From: Pseudomonas fluorescens
GTDB lineage: Bacteria; Pseudomonadota; Gammaproteobacteria; Pseudomonadales; Pseudomonadaceae
Direction of reading: 5' to 3'
Length of the DNA: 64,000 nucleotides
NCBI RefSeq assembly: GCF_003732425.1
Contig: NZ_MOBX01000014.1
Location: 734,816-798,815, forward strand
The notes below the pieces were generated by a model. The model saw nothing but the letters and a program-made list of their open reading frames with translations, made no database searches and was not told the origin of the DNA. The translations under genes and the position numbers were made by a program. Of the stretch, positions 1 through 8,554 are shown piece after piece (the first letter of the stretch is position 1; each line of letters opens with the position of its first letter).

Positions 1-40
1 TAGGAGCTGCCGAAGGCTGCGATCTTTTGATCTTGATCTT
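1..40. repeat. REP-type element, family B (partial)
   Basis: The window opens inside a copy of the repeat whose core reads taggagctgccgaaggctgc followed by gatcttttgatctt. Four further copies, each as a facing pair, lie near 30.2, 40.4, 41.5 and 43.6 kb. Here only one arm is visible; the partner arm would lie before position 1. It sits just past the stop of the porin gene, as expected for an intergenic REP element. Confidence 0.8.
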
Positions 41-55
41 CGACGTTTCAATCAA

Positions 56-1348
56 TTACCAAAGAGCAACGCTGTAGCTCACCAGCAAACGCACTTCGTC
101 TGCATCGCGAGCCGAGTAGTTGGAGCGGTAAGTGGCATTACGCAAACGCACGGCGACATCCTTCAAGGCGCCGCTTTGTACTACATATTTGATTTCGGTG
201 TTGCGCTCCCACTCTTTGCCTTCTTCGCCGTTCTTGAGCTTGATGTTGTCACCGCTCAAGTAGCGGCTCATGAAGCTCAGGCCAGGAATGCCGAGCTTGG
301 CGAAGTCAAAGTCGTAGCGAGCCTGCCAGGAGCGTTCTTCAGCGCCGGCGAAATCGTTGATCTGGACGAAGTTGACCAGGTACGGGTCGCTGCCATCGAC
401 ATACGGGAAGGCGCTGTCGCCGGACATGTGCTGATAACCGGCGCTGAACTTATGGCCGCTCAGCGCATAGCTGACCAGACCATTGAGCGAGCGGTTGTCG
501 ATCTCGCCACCACGGGCGGCACCCTGATCATCACTTACGGCGAAACGCAGGTCGGTGGCGAAAGTGCCCGGGCCCATCGGCCGCGAGGCCACCAGGCCAA
601 AGAAATGCTGGTTGTACACTTCGTCGAGTTGGGCAAAGTGGTAACTGCCGGTGATCTTGTCGGTGAACTTGTAGTCCACGCCGCCAAAATCGAAATGCTT
701 GCCGGCAACGGTGCCAGCAAAACGGCTGTTCTTGTTGTTGAGGGCGATGTCCTCGAAATCGGTGCTGTCGCGATCCTTGGCTTTCTCCAGACGGCCGCCG
801 GTGAAGGTCAGGTTCTTGATCTCTTTGGATGTCAGCAAACCGCCTTCAAAGGTCTGCGGCAGAATGCGTCCGTCGTTGGGCTTGAGGATCGGCAGTTCTG
901 GAATCAGGCTGCCGATTTTCAGTTCGGTGGCGGAAATTTTCACTTTGCCGGTCAGGCCGACTTTCGAGTATTCATCCGCAGCGCGCCCGTCATCGTGGGT
1001 CGGCAGCAGGCCGGTACCGGTGCGGTCCGGACTCGAATCAAGTTTGACCCCGAGCATGCCCAGTGCGTCGACACCGAACCCCACGGTGCCGTCGGTGTAA
1101 CCCGATTGCAGATTGAGCATGAAACCCTGAGCCCATTCGTCACGCTTGGACTGTTGAGCACTGGTGCCATCGCGAAAGTCGCGGTTGAAATACATGTTGC
1201 GGGTTTCAAAGGTGGCGCTGCTGTCTTCAATGAAGTCGGCAAAACTCAACGGCGAAAAACCGGCAAGAGCGGCGGCACTGGCGAGGGCGGTGTGGCTGAA
1301 ACGGGAAGGGCGAACAGGCGTGGACGCCTGAGGCTGCATGGACGGCAT
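56..1348 (-). CDS. OprD-family outer membrane porin, probably for tricarboxylates
   Basis: A 430-residue porin of the OprD family, which form substrate-specific 18-strand outer-membrane barrels for small carboxylates and amino acids. A signal peptide covers residues 1 to about 37 (ends SPLSFA before DFIEDS). Family hallmarks are the early stretch ETRNMYFNRDFRDG, then alternating beta-strand sequence, ending in the C-terminal aromatic of Bam substrates (SVALW). The ATG at 1348 has a GGAG about nine bases upstream; an ATG three codons later is possible. It is divergent from a TctD/TctE-like two-component system. In P. aeruginosa, tctDE neighbours the tricarboxylate porin gene opdH, so an OpdH role is inferred from context. 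The tctCBA transporter genes are not in view and could lie beyond the window start. Confidence 0.9.
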   Translation of the reverse strand: MPSMQPQASTPVRPSRFSHTALASAAALAGFSPLSFADFIEDSSATFETRNMYFNRDFRDGTSAQQSKRDEWAQGFMLNLQSGYTDGTVGFGVDALGMLGVKLDSSPDRTGTGLLPTHDDGRAADEYSKVGLTGKVKISATELKIGSLIPELPILKPNDGRILPQTFEGGLLTSKEIKNLTFTGGRLEKAKDRDSTDFEDIALNNKNSRFAGTVAGKHFDFGGVDYKFTDKITGSYHFAQLDEVYNQHFFGLVASRPMGPGTFATDLRFAVSDDQGAARGGEIDNRSLNGLVSYALSGHKFSAGYQHMSGDSAFPYVDGSDPYLVNFVQINDFAGAEERSWQARYDFDFAKLGIPGLSFMSRYLSGDNIKLKNGEEGKEWERNTEIKYVVQSGALKDVAVRLRNATYRSNYSARDADEVRLLVSYSVALW

Positions 1349-1584
1349 GCGGGTGTACTCCGTTTATTGTTCTTATTGGTCGAAAACGCTTCGAGGCGTT
1401 TTTCTTTGCGCTGTGTGGCATCAGCGACGGCAGTCGGAACTGTCCGTGGGCCGATTCTAATCCGCTAACCTTTCGCTAACCTTTCAGCTGACTTTCAAGG
1501 TTTTCGGGCTTCACAGCGGCGGTTGCGGCTGTAAACTCCGCGGCAAAGCGTGGCGTTGGCCATCCCTGAACGAGGTAAAAATCC
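1349..1584. promoter_or_regulatory. Divergent control region porin / tctDE
   Basis: This 236-base gap separates the divergent porin and response-regulator genes, so it must hold both promoters. Two elements are visible: a terminator-like hairpin at 1383–1403 (AAAACGC, TTCGAG, GCGTTTT then T) and a perfect tandem repeat of GCTAACCTTTC at 1464–1474 and 1475–1485. An 11-base direct repeat is the usual spacing of half-sites for OmpR-family regulators, to which TctD belongs, so a TctD operator is inferred. A GAGGT ribosome site precedes tctD at about 1571. Confidence 0.5.
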
Positions 1585-2256
1585 ATGCGTGTTCTGCTCG
1601 TCGAAGACCATCTGCAACTGGCCGAAAGCGTTGCGCAGGCGCTCAAGAGCACCGGTCTGACCGTGGATGTTTTGCACGATGGCGTGGCTGCCGACCTGGC
1701 GCTGGGCAGCGAGGAATACGCCGTGGCGATCCTCGATGTCGGCCTGCCGCGCATGGACGGTTTCGAGGTGCTCGCGCGTTTGCGCGCACGCGGCAAGAAT
1801 CTGCCGGTGTTGATGCTGACGGCGCGCAGCGATGTGAAGGATCGCGTCCATGGCCTCAATCTGGGCGCCGACGATTACCTTGCCAAACCGTTCGAACTGA
1901 CTGAGCTGGAAGCCCGCGTCAAAGCCTTGCTGCGGCGCAGTGTGCTCGGTGGCGAACGCCAGCAGCGCTGCGGCGTGCTGGCCTACGACCTCGACACCCG
2001 ACGCTTCACCCTCGGCGAAGAGTTGCTGACGTTGACGTCCCGCGAGCAAGCGGTGCTGGAAGCGCTGATTGCCCGGCCGGGGCGGGTAATGAGCAAGGAG
2101 CAACTGGCGTCCCAGGTGTTCGGCCTCGACGAAGAGGCCAGCCCCGATGCCATCGAAATCTACGTGCACCGCTTGCGCAAGAAACTCGACGGCCAACCGG
2201 TGGCGATCGTGACGTTCCGTGGTCTGGGTTATCTGCTGGAAAGTCGCGATGCATAA
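1585..2256 (+). CDS. tctD: OmpR-family response regulator, TctD-like
   Basis: A 223-residue two-component response regulator: receiver domain about 1–115 with the acidic pair E7/D8, phospho-acceptor D51 (in ILDVGLPR), T79 and K101 (in LAKPFE), then an OmpR/PhoB winged helix about 125–220 with YVHRLRKKL recognition-helix sequence. It overlaps the following sensor kinase gene by eight bases, so the two are translationally coupled. TctD proteins activate tricarboxylate uptake genes, and the divergent porin fits. The symbol rests on sequence resemblance and this arrangement; the inducing substrate cannot be read from sequence. Confidence 0.9.
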   Translation: MRVLLVEDHLQLAESVAQALKSTGLTVDVLHDGVAADLALGSEEYAVAILDVGLPRMDGFEVLARLRARGKNLPVLMLTARSDVKDRVHGLNLGADDYLAKPFELTELEARVKALLRRSVLGGERQQRCGVLAYDLDTRRFTLGEELLTLTSREQAVLEALIARPGRVMSKEQLASQVFGLDEEASPDAIEIYVHRLRKKLDGQPVAIVTFRGLGYLLESRDA

Positions 2257-3634
2257 GCCCAGCAGCCTGCGCTGGCGCTTGCTGTGGAACCTCGCATTGC
2301 TGCTGGTGGTGCTGATGCTCGCCAGCGGCTTGAGCGCGTACTGGAATGGTCGCGAAGCCGCCGACACCGCCTACGACCGCACGTTGCTGGCCTCGGCGCG
2401 AACCATCGCCGCCGGCCTCTCGCAACGTGACGGTACATTGAGCGCCGATGTGCCTTACGTGGCACTCGACACCTTCGCTTACGACAGCGCCGGGCGGATT
2501 TACTATCAGGTCAACGATATCCATCAGAAGCTGATTTCCGGCTACGAAAACCTTCCCGGCCCGCCGCCGGGAACGCCGCGAACGGACAGTTATCCCGCGT
2601 TGGCGCGGTTCTACAACGCCACCTACCAAGGTCAGAACGTGCGCGTGGTCAGTCTGCTCAAAGCGGTGAGCGAGCCGAACATGAATGGCATGGCGGAAAT
2701 CCGCGTCGCCGAAACCGACGAAGCGCGGGTGAGCATGGCACGCAGCCTGGCGGCCGATACCTTGCTGCGCTTGGGCATGTTGGCGATTGGTGCGTTGTTG
2801 CTGGTCTGGTTCGCGGTCAGTGCGGCATTGCGCCCATTGGAGCGTTTGCGCACGGCGGTGGAAGAGCGTCAGCCTGATGACCTGCGTCCGCTGCCATTGG
2901 TTGAAGTGCAGCATGAGCTGTGGCCGTTGGTGCGCGGCCTCAACCATTTCACCGAGCGCTTGCGCGGGCAGTTCGAGCGGCAGGCGCAGTTCATTGCCGA
3001 TGCCGCCCATGAGTTGCGTACGCCTTTGGCAGCGCTGAAGGCGCGGCTTGAATTGGGCCTGCGTTCCAATGATGCCGAGGTCTGGCGTTCGACGCTGGAG
3101 TCCTCGGCACAAAGCACTGATCGCCTGACTCATCTGGCCAATCAGTTGCTGTCGCTGGCGCGGGTCGAAAACGGCGCCCGGGCGATTGCCGAGGGCGGCG
3201 CGCAGTTGCTCGATCTGAGTCAGTTGGCCCGAGAGCTGGGCATGGCCATGGCGCCACTGGCGCACAAACGCGGGGTGGCGCTGGCGCTGGAGGCGGACGA
3301 ACCGGTCTGGCTGCGTGGTGAGCCAACGTTGTTGAATGAGTTGCTTAGCAATTTGGTCGACAACGCGCTGGCGCACACGCCACCGGGCGGCAATGTGATT
3401 CTGCGGGTGACGGCGCCGGCGGTGCTTGAGGTTGAAGATGACGGGCCGGGCATTCCGCTGGAAGAGCGCGATCGGGTGTTCGAGCGGTTCTACCGGCGCA
3501 ATCAGCAGGTGGCGGGTTCAGGGCTGGGACTGGCGATCGTCGGCGAGATCTGCCGGGCGCATCTGGCGCAGATCAGCTTGCATGATGGCGAGCAGGCGGG
3601 TTTGAAGGTGCGGGTCAGTTTTATTGCCGGGTGA
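2249..3634 (+). CDS. tctE: Sensor histidine kinase, TctE-like
   Basis: A 461-residue inner-membrane sensor kinase. Transmembrane helices at about 10–31 and 171–192 flank a periplasmic domain of the two-component-sensor N-terminal type. Then come a short linker, the dimerisation/phospho-acceptor helix with H254 (in DAAHELRTPL) and an HATPase_c domain with the N box (LLSNLVDNALAHTPPGG), G1 (DDGPGIP) and G2 (GSGLGLAIV). The frame is open further upstream, but the ATG at 2249, overlapping the tctD stop by eight bases, gives the normal N-terminus for this family. Partner of the preceding regulator. Confidence 0.9.
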   Translation: MHKPSSLRWRLLWNLALLLVVLMLASGLSAYWNGREAADTAYDRTLLASARTIAAGLSQRDGTLSADVPYVALDTFAYDSAGRIYYQVNDIHQKLISGYENLPGPPPGTPRTDSYPALARFYNATYQGQNVRVVSLLKAVSEPNMNGMAEIRVAETDEARVSMARSLAADTLLRLGMLAIGALLLVWFAVSAALRPLERLRTAVEERQPDDLRPLPLVEVQHELWPLVRGLNHFTERLRGQFERQAQFIADAAHELRTPLAALKARLELGLRSNDAEVWRSTLESSAQSTDRLTHLANQLLSLARVENGARAIAEGGAQLLDLSQLARELGMAMAPLAHKRGVALALEADEPVWLRGEPTLLNELLSNLVDNALAHTPPGGNVILRVTAPAVLEVEDDGPGIPLEERDRVFERFYRRNQQVAGSGLGLAIVGEICRAHLAQISLHDGEQAGLKVRVSFIAG

Positions 3635-3654
3635 TTTGCAGTGTCTGTTCTGGC

Positions 3655-3757
3655 GCAATCGCTAGCAGGCTAGCTCCCACAGAGGGAATGCATTCCACTG
3701 CGGGAGTTAGCTGGTATGTAGTTCTTTTGTGGGAGCTAGCCTGCTAGCGATGGCAGC
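3655..3757. repeat. REP-type inverted-repeat pair
   Basis: Two facing arms, atcgctagcaggctagctcc at about 3658 and ggagctagcctgctagcgat at about 3732, enclose about 55 bases that include a degraded internal arm (cgggagttagctgg). The arms are a sequence variant of the common family A arms in this window, with GCTAGC replacing GCTCGC. The element sits between convergent genes, where such pairs usually accumulate. Confidence 0.8.
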
Positions 3758-3771
3758 ACTGAGGTCCTGGA

Positions 3772-4593
3772 TCAGTAAAACATCGTCCGCGATTCTTCCA
3801 GGTCTTCACACAGCGCTTTGTTCTCCGGATCAATCCCGAGTTTTCTGAACGCCGGCACACTCAGCGGATCAATCCGCGCAAATGGGTGATCAGTGTCCTT
3901 GTGGCAATACAGGCTGGCCACCTGCACCAGATCGACATAGTCAATAGCAGTCGAGTCGCGCTTGAAGTCCTGATAGCGCCCGGGCAACTCCACCAATCGT
4001 TCCGGAAACTCCCACACGCGTAGCAACTTGTCGCCCAGCAACGGGTGAATATGGTCGATCACATGGTTGAGGCTGACCGGATCCGATAGCAGCTCATAGT
4101 GATCTTCGGCGTAGGTCAGAATCGGCAGCACGCCGATCTGATGCACCAGTCCACCAAGTGCTGCCTGATCGGGCTTGAGTTGCGTGTAGCGGCGGCACAA
4201 CGCGTAACTGACCCCGGCAATTTCCAGGCTCTTGCGCCAGACTTCGCGCATCTTCTGTTCCACCACTTCGGAGCGAGCGTGGAAAATCTGCTCCATCACC
4301 AGGCCGATCGCCAGGTTGCTGCTGTAGTTGATGCCCAGCCGGGTGATGGCGGTGTGCAGGTCGGTGACTTCCTGGGCGGCGCGCAGCAGCGGGCTGTTGA
4401 CCACTTTGATCAGGCGCGCAGACAGCGCGGTGTCACGGCCGATCACTTTGCTCAGGTCGCTGACGCTGATTTCCGGATCTTCAGCGGCCTTGCGAATCTG
4501 CAGGGCCACTTCCGGTAACGTGGGCAGAACCAGGTCATCTTTATCGATGGCCGCAACCAAATCCTGTTGGACTTTTTCCGCCAGTTCGCTCAT
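3772..4593 (-). CDS. HDOD domain protein
   Basis: A 273-residue protein made almost entirely of an HDOD domain (about residues 20–215), a degenerate HD-hydrolase fold found in bacterial signalling proteins. Visible marks are the opening LPTLPEVALQIRKAAEDP, the segment SKVIGRDTALSARLIKVVNSP and GLVHQIGVLPIL. No output domain such as GGDEF or EAL is fused. HDOD proteins usually work as regulatory partners without catalysis; which process this one serves is unknown. It is upstream of nothing on its strand but a REP element, and downstream of ygfZ with a 35-base gap, so the two may share a transcript. Confidence 0.85.
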   Translation of the reverse strand: MSELAEKVQQDLVAAIDKDDLVLPTLPEVALQIRKAAEDPEISVSDLSKVIGRDTALSARLIKVVNSPLLRAAQEVTDLHTAITRLGINYSSNLAIGLVMEQIFHARSEVVEQKMREVWRKSLEIAGVSYALCRRYTQLKPDQAALGGLVHQIGVLPILTYAEDHYELLSDPVSLNHVIDHIHPLLGDKLLRVWEFPERLVELPGRYQDFKRDSTAIDYVDLVQVASLYCHKDTDHPFARIDPLSVPAFRKLGIDPENKALCEDLEESRTMFY

Positions 4594-4628
4594 TTAAACT
4601 CTCTAGGGTGTTGCAACAAATGCTGCGA

Positions 4629-5570
4629 TCAGCGCTGGATTTCGCGGTCGCGATCCAGTTCGTAAGGCAGGTCGAGCAGATGCAGCGCGGGACCTTCGAG
4701 GGTGCCCAGATGCAAATCACCGGCTTCGACAGCTTCGGCCTGCAGCACCGCCAGGAGTTCAATGTTTTGTCCGGCATGGGCGGCCAGTACCACTTCACCG
4801 ATGGAGCTGTTGTGGCTTGGCGCGAACAATTGCGTACCTGGCTCCGGCAAATCAGCAGCGTCCAGGCTCAAGCGATACAGACGACGTTTGAGTTTGCCCA
4901 GGTATTGCATGCGCGCGACGATTTCCTGGCCGGTGTAGCAGCCTTTCTTGAAACTCACGCCGCCAACGGCTTGCAAGTTGAGCATTTGCGGGATGAACAG
5001 CTCGCGGGTGCTTGGCATGACCTGGCCGATACCGGCGCGGATCTGGCCCAGCAGCCATTGATTCAGCTCGGCTTCAGGCAGGGCGGCGGACAATTTGGCT
5101 TTGATCGCGTCAGCCTGATCGGCCGGGGCCCAGAGTTCGGCGCGGTCGGGCGAGACGCGAATCGTGATCAGGCCTTCGTTGCGCACAACACTGTCGGTTT
5201 CCGCCGGCAGGTCCAGGCCGAGGCTGGTCAAGGCAGTGTCGCCATGCTCCAGGCCGAAGCGTACCCACGCGGCGCTTTCGTCGGTCAGTTTCGATTTGGA
5301 GAACACCGCGTACTTTTTCAGGTCCGCCAGTTGCGGCTCGAGCAGCTCGCTGGCCATCGCCAGGACCACACCATCGCCTTCGAGCAGAATGCGGAAGCTC
5401 GACTGCATCCGGCCTTTCTGCGTGCAGCGGGCGCCGAGGCTGGCGCGATTGTCGCTCAGGTAATTGAGATTGCAGGTCAACTGGCCTTGCAGGAATTTTC
5501 CGGCATCCGCGCCGCGAACCGCGAGAACGCCTTCATGAGACAGGGTGCAGAAAAAAGCAGAATCGGCCAT
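4629..5570 (-). CDS. ygfZ: Folate-binding Fe–S cluster maintenance protein YgfZ
   Basis: A 313-residue member of the YgfZ/GcvT family. These tetrahydrofolate-binding proteins support maintenance or repair of certain Fe–S enzymes in the cytoplasm. The family signature K-G-C-Y-x-G-Q-E is present (KKGCYTGQE) with the essential cysteine at position 211. The start at 5570 gives the usual N-terminus. It is divergent from sdhE across about 150 bases, an arrangement common in gamma-proteobacteria and sensible because succinate dehydrogenase carries Fe–S clusters. Confidence 0.95.
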   Translation of the reverse strand: MADSAFFCTLSHEGVLAVRGADAGKFLQGQLTCNLNYLSDNRASLGARCTQKGRMQSSFRILLEGDGVVLAMASELLEPQLADLKKYAVFSKSKLTDESAAWVRFGLEHGDTALTSLGLDLPAETDSVVRNEGLITIRVSPDRAELWAPADQADAIKAKLSAALPEAELNQWLLGQIRAGIGQVMPSTRELFIPQMLNLQAVGGVSFKKGCYTGQEIVARMQYLGKLKRRLYRLSLDAADLPEPGTQLFAPSHNSSIGEVVLAAHAGQNIELLAVLQAEAVEAGDLHLGTLEGPALHLLDLPYELDRDREIQR

Positions 5571-5720
5571 GGGTCATCGCAGGGTAAATAGACTGGGGCA
5601 CATCATAAGGGGGCATGGTTGAAATGGGTAGTTGATAAAGGATCGGTGGTGCCCGACCAAAGCCGACTGTGCGACCCGCCTCGGGGCTGTATACTTGCCG
5701 CCAAATTTGAGGAGGGCTCC

Positions 5721-5975
5721 ATGGTCGAACAAGTTGAACTGAATCGCCTCTTTTGGCACAGCCGTCGCGGCATGCTTGAGCTTGACGTACTGCTGGTGCC
5801 GTTCGTGCAGGAGGTTTACGCGACGTTGAACCAGGTGGATCGCGATCTGTATGTCCGTCTGTTGACGTGCGAGGATCAGGACATGTTCGGCTGGTTCATG
5901 GAGCGCAGCGAGTCTGAAGATCCGGAACTACAGCGCATGGTTCGCATGATCCTGGACCGTGTCCAGCCCAAGTAA
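5721..5975 (+). CDS. sdhE: Succinate dehydrogenase flavinylation factor SdhE
   Basis: An 84-residue SdhE/YgfY protein, which promotes covalent attachment of FAD to the succinate dehydrogenase flavoprotein. The conserved R-G-x-x-E motif is present as RGMLE at residues 16–20. The frame is open upstream, but the ATG at 5721 follows a strong GAGGAG ribosome site and gives the correct family length. A -10-like TATACT lies at 5689–5694. The gene overlaps the next one (ygfX-like) by 17 bases, which indicates translational coupling, as in the E. coli ygfXY pair. Confidence 0.95.
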   Translation: MVEQVELNRLFWHSRRGMLELDVLLVPFVQEVYATLNQVDRDLYVRLLTCEDQDMFGWFMERSESEDPELQRMVRMILDRVQPK

Positions 5976-6411
5976 TACGTTCGAATGCCGCTGGCATGCC
6001 TCACGGCAGTTGCTGGCGGCGTATCTGTTGGCCCAGGCGTTCGCACTGGGCTCCTTGTTTCTGCTTTCGATTCCACTCTGGGCCAGTCTACTCGGGGCTT
6101 GCGCTTGCCTGCTTCACGGGATTCGGGTGTTGCCACGGCAGATTCTGCTGAGTCATCCCAAGGCATTTCGCGGATTGCGCCGTGACGCCGATGGCTGGCA
6201 GTTGTGGAATCAGGCGCAGGGCTGGCAGGCGGTACAACTGCGCCCGGACAGTCTCGCGTTACCGCTGATTGTGGTGTTGAGGTTCAGGCTGCGCGGGGAA
6301 TGGCGGGTCAGATCAATCTGCGTGCCACGGGACTCGCAGGCGGCGGATCTGCATCGACGCCTGCGAGTACGGCTCAAGTTCAGCCGACGTAGGTGGGCGG
6401 CACCAGAATAG
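5959..6411 (+). CDS. ygfX: YgfX-like inner membrane protein
   Basis: A 150-residue small membrane protein beginning at a GTG inside the end of sdhE. Residues about 17–60 are hydrophobic and could form two closely spaced membrane helices; the remainder is soluble and arginine-rich toward the C-terminus. Position directly after sdhE and the two-helix layout match YgfX/CptA; sequence in this family is poorly conserved, so the name is based mainly on context. In E. coli YgfX has been linked to cell-division toxicity, which should not be assumed here. Its last 32 bases overlap the 3' end of nadB on the other strand. Confidence 0.7.
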   Translation: MSSPSNTFECRWHASRQLLAAYLLAQAFALGSLFLLSIPLWASLLGACACLLHGIRVLPRQILLSHPKAFRGLRRDADGWQLWNQAQGWQAVQLRPDSLALPLIVVLRFRLRGEWRVRSICVPRDSQAADLHRRLRVRLKFSRRRWAAPE

Positions 6412-7996
6412 TGTCGAGCGCCTCGGGCAGCAGGTCGGGATAGTCGAGGGTGTAATGCAGACCGCGACTTTCCTTGCGCTCCATGGCTGAGCAAATCATC
6501 AGTTCGGCGACTTGTGCCAGGTTACGCAGTTCGATCAGATCGCGGCTGACCTTATAGTTGCTGTAGAACTCGTCGATCTCGTCCAGCAGCAGACGCACGC
6601 GGTGCTGCGCCCGTTGCAGGCGCTTGTTGGTACGCACAATGCCGACGTAGTCCCACATGAAACGCCGCAATTCATCCCAGTTGTGCGCGATGATCACGTC
6701 CTCGTCCGAATCGGTCACCTGGCTGGCGTCCCAGGCGGGCAGGGCGTTGGGCGCAGCTACATCGTCCAGTTGCGCGAGGATGTCTGCCGCCGCTGACCGG
6801 GCATAGACAAAGCATTCCAGCAGCGAATTGCTGGCCATGCGGTTGGCGCCATGCAGGCCGGTGAAGCTGGTTTCACCGATGGCGTACAGACCGGGTACAT
6901 CGGTGCGGCCGTTCTGATCGACCATCACGCCGCCGCAGGTGTAATGCGCGGCCGGGACGACCGGGATCGGTTGCTTGGTGATGTCGATGCCGAAACCCAG
7001 GCAGCGCTCATAAACAGTCGGGAAGTGACTTTTGATGAACGCTTCGGGTTTGTGGCTGATGTCGAGATACACGCAGTCGACGCCCAAGCGCTTCATTTCG
7101 TGGTCGATGGCCCGGGCGACGATGTCGCGCGGTGCCAGCTCGGCGCGCTTGTCGAAGCGGGACATGAAGCGTTCGCCATTGGGCAGCTTCAAATGGGCGC
7201 CTTCGCCGCGCAGGGCTTCGGTAATCAGAAAACTCTTGGCCTGCGGGTGGTACAGGCAGGTCGGGTGAAACTGGTTGAACTCCAGGTTCGCCACGCGGCA
7301 GCCCGAACGCCAGGCCATGGCGATGCCGTCACCGCAGGCGCCGTCGGGGTTGCTGGTATAGAGGTAGACCTTGGCGGCACCGCCCGAGGCCAGAATCACG
7401 AAGCGTGCGCCGTAGGTGTCGACTTCACCGGTCTTGCGGTTGAGTACGTAGGCGCCGAGGCAACGTTCGCCGTCCATGCCCAAGCGCCGTTCGGTGATCA
7501 GGTCGACGGCAACCCGCTGCTCCAGCAGTTCGATGTTCGAACGCTCTTTGGCCTGGGCCAGCAGGGTTTTGAAGATGGCCGCGCCGGTGGCATCGGCCGC
7601 GTGGATGATGCGTCGGTGGCTGTGGCCGCCTTCGCGGGTCAGGTGGAATTCGAACCCACCATCTTCAGTGCCTGACTGATCGTCGCGGGTGAAGGGCACG
7701 CCTTGATCGATCAACCACTGGATGGCTTCGCGGCTGTGCTCGACGGTGAAGCGCACGGCGTCTTCGTGGCACAGGCCACCGCCGGCGTTCAGGGTGTCAT
7801 CGACGTGGGATTCGACAGTGTCGGTATCATCCAGCACGGCAGCGACGCCGCCCTGGGCCCAATAGGTGGACCCGTTGGCGAGATCGCCTTTGCTTAATAC
7901 GGCAATGCGCAAATGACCTGGCAGGGTCAGCGCGAGACTCAAACCGGCAGCACCGCTGCCTATGACCAGAACATCATGTTGGAATTGTTGGCTCAT
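6380..7996 (-). CDS. nadB: L-aspartate oxidase
   Basis: A 538-residue flavoenzyme that oxidises L-aspartate to iminoaspartate, the first step of de novo NAD synthesis, using oxygen or fumarate. The FAD Rossmann motif VLVIGSGAAGLSLAL is near residue 10; the succinate-dehydrogenase-like stretches ANGSTYWAQGGVAAV, HTCGGVMVDQNGRTDVPGLYAIGE and GANRMASNSLLECFVYAR follow. The frame is open for 37 more codons upstream, but the ATG at 7996 gives the normal start. The gene ends inside the convergent ygfX-like gene. Location beside algU is typical of Pseudomonas. Confidence 0.96.
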   Translation of the reverse strand: MSQQFQHDVLVIGSGAAGLSLALTLPGHLRIAVLSKGDLANGSTYWAQGGVAAVLDDTDTVESHVDDTLNAGGGLCHEDAVRFTVEHSREAIQWLIDQGVPFTRDDQSGTEDGGFEFHLTREGGHSHRRIIHAADATGAAIFKTLLAQAKERSNIELLEQRVAVDLITERRLGMDGERCLGAYVLNRKTGEVDTYGARFVILASGGAAKVYLYTSNPDGACGDGIAMAWRSGCRVANLEFNQFHPTCLYHPQAKSFLITEALRGEGAHLKLPNGERFMSRFDKRAELAPRDIVARAIDHEMKRLGVDCVYLDISHKPEAFIKSHFPTVYERCLGFGIDITKQPIPVVPAAHYTCGGVMVDQNGRTDVPGLYAIGETSFTGLHGANRMASNSLLECFVYARSAAADILAQLDDVAAPNALPAWDASQVTDSDEDVIIAHNWDELRRFMWDYVGIVRTNKRLQRAQHRVRLLLDEIDEFYSNYKVSRDLIELRNLAQVAELMICSAMERKESRGLHYTLDYPDLLPEALDTILVPPTYVG

Positions 7997-8554
7997 TACA
8001 GGATTCCGCTCAAAGCGACCCGGGTCGGGGGTGGTGCAAGACAGCTGGATCGGCGAGTCAAGACAGCCACACAGCCCACTAGTATATAGAGGGGGGGAGC
8101 GGCACAATAGCCGGGCCGATATGGCATTGTGAAACTACTGTGACCGAAAAAACCGTGTGCTTCGTCGGAAGTTTTTCTGACCCGTTTGGGGGGAAGGCGA
8201 CTGTATCGGTGCTGAAACAGCCTTTTTCTGCACAGGGTTGCCCAATGTCAGGTGGTGACGGCTATAAATAATTGGAACTTTTGCCAAAGGCCTAAGATCA
8301 ATAGTCGGTGCCAGAGATAAGGGACAGTGTCGGCTTCAGTGCGGAATCTGCGGTTGGATTCCTGCCGGCGAAACCGATGACAAGATTATTCGCGCAGCCG
8401 GTTTATCCCGAGCTGCGTTTTTCGTGCGTGCCAAATCAGAGCTCGCAGGAAACTTGCCTGGAGGGGGAGAACTTTTGCGAAAAGCCCGAGTCTATGTTTG
8501 CAAGTCTGGTCGTTTAGTTATGCAAGTCTCCTTCGGGCTTATCGAGGAGTGTTC
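7997..8554. promoter_or_regulatory. Control region upstream of algU, two AlgU-type promoters
   Basis: The 558-base gap between nadB and algU contains no convincing gene. It holds two matches to the AlgU/RpoE promoter form GAACTT – 16 or 17 bases – TCnnA. The distal one is GAACTT at 8275–8280, 17-base spacer, then TCAATA at 8298. The proximal one is GAACTT at 8469–8474, 16-base spacer, then TCTATG at 8491, about 60 bases before the algU start. Autoregulation by AlgU through such promoters is established in P. aeruginosa. A GAGGAG ribosome site lies just before algU. Confidence 0.75.

Noticed and set aside
176..1468. 430-residue open frame on the plus strand opposite the porin gene
   Set aside because: It is a codon-bias shadow of the OprD-family gene; the sequence shows no domain and the true gene lies on the other strand with signal peptide and barrel pattern.
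2006..3376. 456-residue open frame antisense to tctD/tctE
   Set aside because: Shadow of two clear two-component genes; low-complexity Q/R-rich sequence typical of antisense reading.
8308..8517. 69-residue open frame before algU
   Set aside because: It lies across the two AlgU promoters, has no ribosome site and no recognisable protein features.
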